From positions 31,287,349 to 31,351,348 of the forward strand of contig OY747721.1 of assembly GCA_963556495.2 (NCBI GenBank): a stretch of 64,000 bases of DNA, in the 5' to 3' direction. Shown here piece after piece: positions 1-64,000 of this stretch. Made by a program: the position numbers and the translations under genes. A model generated the notes under the pieces. It made no database searches and was not told the DNA's origin. It worked only from the letters and a program-made list of their open reading frames with translations. This stretch comes from Valencia hispanica. Taxonomy: Eukaryota; Chordata; Actinopteri; Cyprinodontiformes; Valenciidae. Each line of letters begins with the position of its first letter. The stretch's first letter is position 1.

Positions 1-424
1 ACTATATACTGTAAGACCTCCACAGAAAAAAGTCTGCGAAATTCAATGAACTAAATCAAAAATGTAAAGCGTCAAAACCCATACACAACGATGTAAGACA
101 AAAAAAAATTGGACAGACAATAACCTCTTGCTAAAGGTGGTTCCACAAGCTACTGATTTAAGAGCTGCAGTTAGTTTTCCACACACAGCTTCTCAATTTT
201 GGCTTGATTTTCATATGATAAATAAAAACAGTGTTTGTTCTGAAGTGTGTTTTTAAAACACGAGGTTAGATTTAAAAAGTTTTAGAACTGGGTAAACACA
301 AGATTTGATTTATCATGTCCTAATATGTAAAAACCCTAGCACCAAAAGAGGGTACACTTTCTTTTTACCTGGACTGTGTGTTCTGTCTACTCCGAGATCA
401 GTGCTACCAAATGGCCCCCACATT
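1..424. other. Intronic sequence, nothing recognised
   Basis: AT-rich sequence downstream (in gene sense) of the last visible dnah9 exon. It has no exon-like frame on the minus strand and no repeat that I can name. Confidence 0.6.
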
Positions 425-900
425 ATACCATAATCTTCGGACTATAAGCCGCTACTTTTTCACACGCTTTGAACCCTGCGTCCTATAGAACGATGCAGCT
501 AATTCATAGATTTTTACTGGCTAACGGCCTTCAAGGGGCACTATAGCAGGAAGTGCAAAAGTGAGATAGACATGTGCGGAAGGCTTATGCGCCAAAGAAG
601 AAGACACTACCGTTAGTTTTCACACAAAGAAAAGTATATGATGCAGCTTTTAAGTTAAGGGCAACCGAGCTGGCCGTCAAAGAAGGACATAGAGCTACTG
701 CTTGTAAGCTTGACATCAATGAATCAATGATGAGATGGAGAAGACAGAGGGAAGAACTGAGTCAGTGTAAAAAGACGACAAAAGCTTTCAGAGGACATAA
801 AGACACTGAAGAAGACCATTTCAGTGGCTTTAGTGAGGAAGAGGAGGATAGGGACAAATGAATTTTCTGGTAGGCTAAAGAATGTTTTATTTTCTAACCA
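425..900 (+). mobile_element. Internally deleted pogo/Tigger-like DNA transposon
   Basis: The left end carries the teleost pattern CTTCGGACTATAAGCCGCTAC near 437-457. An open frame at 574-861 (95 residues) then encodes a basic N-terminus and a helix-turn-helix of the pogo/CENP-B type (YDAAFKLRATELAVKEGHRA, then MRWRRQREELSQCKKTTKAF). It jumps directly to an acidic tail (DHFSGFSEEEEDRDK) that resembles the far C-terminus of these transposases. The whole DDE catalytic core is therefore missing. No right terminal inverted repeat was found, so the 3' edge is a guess. The frame has no stop, but I see no evidence that it is expressed. Confidence 0.75.
574..861 (+). pseudogene. Pogo-like transposase remnant: HTH fused to acidic C-terminus
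   Basis: This is a 95-residue frame inside the element above. Residues about 20-60 form the DNA-binding helix-turn-helix and residues about 76-95 are an acidic tail. The DDE domain that would cut and join DNA is deleted in frame, so it cannot be an active transposase. It could at most act as a DNA-binding peptide; that is inference. Confidence 0.65.
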
Positions 901-959
901 GGCATGTTACTGTTGTGTTGTCTTGGTGCCAATTTTCAGGCCAAGTTCGAAAAAATGTC

Positions 960-1300
960 CGTCTTAAATTAAAACCTAGAAAAGCACTCATTACCACTAA
1001 ATCTAACTTTCGTCACTTTTCCAATAAAATGTCTGTTAATGAGACACATGACTGTGCTCTTTCAGCGGAGAGTGTTTCGTGGCTCCTGCACGAGGGGAGC
1101 GGCTTGTGAGCTCTCTGACACAGGAGAGGCGTGGAGGTTAGCACCGCTGGTCAGTGGGTGGATACACTCTTCATGTCGGATAAACCCCAAAATTTAATCA
1201 GTTCTTCCTGGTCCTACTGCAGACATTTCCTGAAATGTTCTTAAAATCCGTCTAACTTTTTGAGTTACGTTGCTAATAGGAAAAACAGAAGCTGGGGACA
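960..1300. repeat. Interspersed repeat with LINE 3'-UTR-like segments
   Basis: AACCTAGAAAAGCACTCA near 973 and the block around 1190-1270 (CTTCCTGGTCCTACTGCAGA, then TTTTTGAGTTACGTTGCTAA) match the sequence at 13660-13800 in this window (TTCCTGGTCCCACTGCGGAC, TTTTGAGTTATGTTGCTAAA). Such a block is common in fish as the 3' end of an RTE-like LINE; that assignment is from memory. The sequence between the two blocks is not recognised. Confidence 0.5.
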
Positions 1301-1878
1301 GGTGTTAACTCAGCTCCGTAGCGCGGCCTTTTTTGGCATTTCTTTTATGTCAGTGGGCAGGTTAAACTGGGGACTGTGCGTTAATCTGTGTCGGCTGCGG
1401 GAGGAGCGGGTTCCTGCTCCCAAACCTTGGATTTATCCTGTCGGAAAGAGAAATGACGGATGTTGGTGCGGCGGCCGATCGCAAACAGAGCTGGTAACTT
1501 CTGTGTCGGTGTAGTAAGTCCTGCATGCTGCTTCAGTTGACTGCTAAACGTATTGAAATTGACTTTAGCTCCTTTAATGATTATTTGCGTAAAAGATTTC
1601 AATGGGACCACATTGCTAATATTAGTTTAAAGAACCCACCTGGGTCATGCTGTACTTTGTTTTTGCATGAGACCTTAGTAGTGTTTGATTAACTTACTCC
1701 TTGAAACCAATCTCTTGAAACCCTCAGATGAATCAAACCGCCACAAAGTAAACATTAACTTGATTTTGAATCACTGTGATATGGTTTCACCCAGCTACTC
1801 TCTTGGGCATTTTTGTATAGGAAATCAGACACATTAGTGACATGTCAGTGAAGTGGGATGCCTGTGTCAAAGTCTCAC
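1300..1878. other. Intronic sequence with a short GC-rich patch
   Basis: A locally GC- and CpG-richer patch at about 1320-1490 stands out against AT-rich flanks. No exon or promoter motif could be supported. The rest is ordinary intron next to the dnah9 donor at 1878. Confidence 0.4.
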
Positions 1879-62037
<60,159 letters not shown>

Positions 62038-63155
62038 CTGCAGAATACACACAGGGAGAAAAAATCTAATTATTCAACTGCTTTGCAGACAAATAAACAT
62101 CAACATCTGCCTGGGCTCACACACAGGCTTCTCCCCCTGTGCTTCTTCCTGATACGGACGCCTCAGCTCCCACTTAAGCTGGCGTGTCTCGGAAGCAACC
62201 TCCTTCCTCTAAATTTCATACCTGAAGTCTTCCAAGCATATCTTTAATGGGCTGACCGTGTCTAATCCAGTCAGCCGGTGTCTGGCGCAGTGGAACCATG
62301 TTCAGAATGGCTTCGCTGTGTCCGAGAGATGAGCAACAAAATCCTTTTTCATGGGGAATCACACATGCCAGCTTTCATGTATAACTTTTGATACTCATAA
62401 AAGTTACAGCATATGGACACTGATGCGGAGAGATCTCTGAATACTGAAAGGAGGATATTTTCACAAATACTAAAGAGCTGGCTTAGACTAAAAAGTCATT
62501 CTTCTCCAATATAATACGCCCTTTGTCTAACAAGCATATTCATCAAAATAGAAAATACAAATGATTATAATTCATCAGTCATCTATACCCACTTATCTGT
62601 ACAGGGTCACAGGGTGCCGGTGGCTATTTCCAGTCTTTGGGCAAGAGGTGGGGTAAACTCGTGACTGGTTACCAGTGTAACAGGAATTAGAATGACTGTA
62701 TTGCCTGCCGTAGTGTGAGTAATAACAGTTAAGGAAAATAACATGATGTCAAGTTAAAGAGAATAACAACTGCGATAGACTATATAGATATATGTCATAT
62801 TGTGGACGATGGACACAAAATGACATCATCTATCTACACAAAGCAGCCTGACCCTGAAGAGCGCCTGCTTACTATCTGGCTAGTGTAAATCAGTTCTCTG
62901 GAGGTAGCCAAGCAGGACTGGTACAGAGGGAGGGGTGGGGGGCTAGTGAGATAGGAAGTGATAGTTTAATAGTATATACTGTAGAGTAGGAGTTGTTCAG
63001 GGTTGAGGGGGAAAGTCGATGCAAAATGCTTTTCCTCCTTTTTAACAAGCTGTAATAAATTCTCAAAAGACTGAAGGAACCTTTTCGAATTTCATTGAGG
63101 AATTTCCACAACACCCAAACCATCACATGGTAACATAGAGACTACCGGGACAAAT
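62038..63155. other. Intron upstream of the first exon seen, with an exon-like island and an old repeat
   Basis: A short minus-strand frame ending at a donor-like CAG/GTATGA lies at 62230-62330 (see findings). ATACCCACTTATCTGTACAG and GGGTGCCGGTGGCTATTTCC at 62585-62640 look like an antisense LINE tail. No dnah9 exon could be identified. Confidence 0.4.
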
Positions 63156-63159
63156 AAAT

Positions 63160-63300
63160 TCAAATTTAATTCAAAAATACTTTATTAATGCCAGTGAGAA
63201 ATCAAGTGTTGTTGTAGCTCATACAAATAATTCTTTAAGGAGTTGTTGTACTGTAGATCATGATAGCTGTGGGCAGGAAGGATTTTCTGTGGCGAAAAAC
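63160..63300. repeat. LINE relic, third copy
   Basis: AAAATACTTTATTAATGCCA, GTGAGAAATCAAGTGTTGTT, TTCTTTAAGGAGTTGTTGTA and GCTGTGGGCAGGAAGGATTT match the copies at 44810 and 53130. This copy has no insert at the site where the other two are interrupted. Confidence 0.7.
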
Positions 63301-64000
63301 AGAAAGTGGAAACAACACACAACATTTCCACCTAACTCGAGACCAAGTCAACAAGATCAAAGTGAGGGAGGTTAAGTCCAAGACCAAGCCAAAGAGAGAC
63401 CATTTTCAAGGCAATTGCTGTGATCATAATGAACATGAAACATGAAAACATGATCTTGTGCCAAGCACAGCAGCACTTTTTTTCATGGCTCGGAATGTCA
63501 TGCATGACTCCAAAACACCTTAGATTCCGCATTATTTATTGAAGCCAGGTTGGAAAAGCTGTGAAAGACTTAAATAACTGATACCCAGTGAGTGTGATGA
63601 TCACCTCTATAAAAGCAGGAATTTTGGCAGTTTTCTGGTCTGAACTATACAGGTGCAGGTGGTAACACAATATCAAGGAGAAAAGACACCAGCAATTATC
63701 TTAAAGAAGCAATATTTGGAACCTATTATTCTTAGTATGATTAAAATAATTTCCAAACAGTCTATTATACGTTTAGCGAGCTGCCAATCATTATAGTTCT
63801 GAATTTCCTTCAAACTCACCTACAGATTAGACTGGAATGCTCAGTAAAATTCTAAAATCCTTTGCAGATAAATCCCAGACTCTGCAGGTATGCTAAGCAT
63901 GTTAAATGTTCAATTTTCATGACGATTAGAGAAAGTATGAGGAAAAAGTCAGCGGTCAGACAAAGGAGTGTAGGCATGACAATTTGGGCTTTTTTGCAGC
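63301..64000. other. Intronic sequence, nothing recognised
   Basis: No supported gene; the dynein gene should continue past the right edge. Confidence 0.4.

Noticed and set aside
62222..62330. Treating the frame SEAILNMVPLRQTPADWIRH as the missing dynein exon
   Set aside because: The residues do not match the expected AAA3 sequence, and the phase does not produce the Trp before YDR. Kept only as a finding.

Overview
This is a vertebrate nuclear window, almost certainly from a ray-finned (teleost) fish. It holds one large, intron-rich gene on the minus strand, embedded in AT-rich intronic DNA full of teleost-type repeats: several Tc1-like transposon families, L2-like and other LINE fragments, hAT and TTAA-type elements, TCCA/ATGG-tailed repeats and long CA/GT microsatellites. 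There is no sign of bacterial-style gene packing, RNA genes or CRISPR.

The gene is an axonemal dynein heavy chain of the outer-arm beta class, best matched to DNAH9. I could place 17 consecutive coding exons on the minus strand, from 62037 (5'-most seen) down to 1879 (3'-most seen). All have GT-AG borders and compatible phases. Together they give 2883 bp, about 960 codons, with no stop. In order they encode the end of AAA3, AAA4 (intact Walker A), the stalk coiled coil CC1, the microtubule-binding domain, CC2, and AAA5. The N-terminal tail, AAA1-AAA2 and the first part of AAA3 lie beyond the right edge. The end of AAA5, AAA6 and the C-terminal domain lie beyond the left edge. No second host gene was found on either strand.

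The introns hold the rest of the story. Left part (1-8.3 kb): an internally deleted pogo-like element, a decayed Tc1-like element with recognisable inverted ends and a nested MITE, and a second Tc1-like element split by an antisense LINE fragment. Middle left (10-31 kb): a broken L2-like LINE close to a splice acceptor, two internally deleted Tc1 copies of another family, further Tc1 relics, and a region around 29.2-30.2 kb where a Pipsqueak-like helix-turn-helix ORF sits among repeated TTTAAGCCCA motifs. Right part (37-62 kb): an inverted-end element packed with CACATG motifs, a MITE that splits an older repeat, a hAT-type element with an exact 8-bp duplication carrying a LINE relic that itself carries another insert, a TTAA-flanked MITE whose empty site can be read from sister copies in the same window, and two dinucleotide arrays.

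The most interesting signals are the nested insertions with readable target-site duplications, the TTTAAGCCCA/HTH region, the CACATG-rich element and several long hairpins. I found no convincing new functional system. Family names for repeats come from recognised sequence patterns, not from a database search. Coordinates of repeat edges are approximate to about 10-30 bases unless a duplication is stated.
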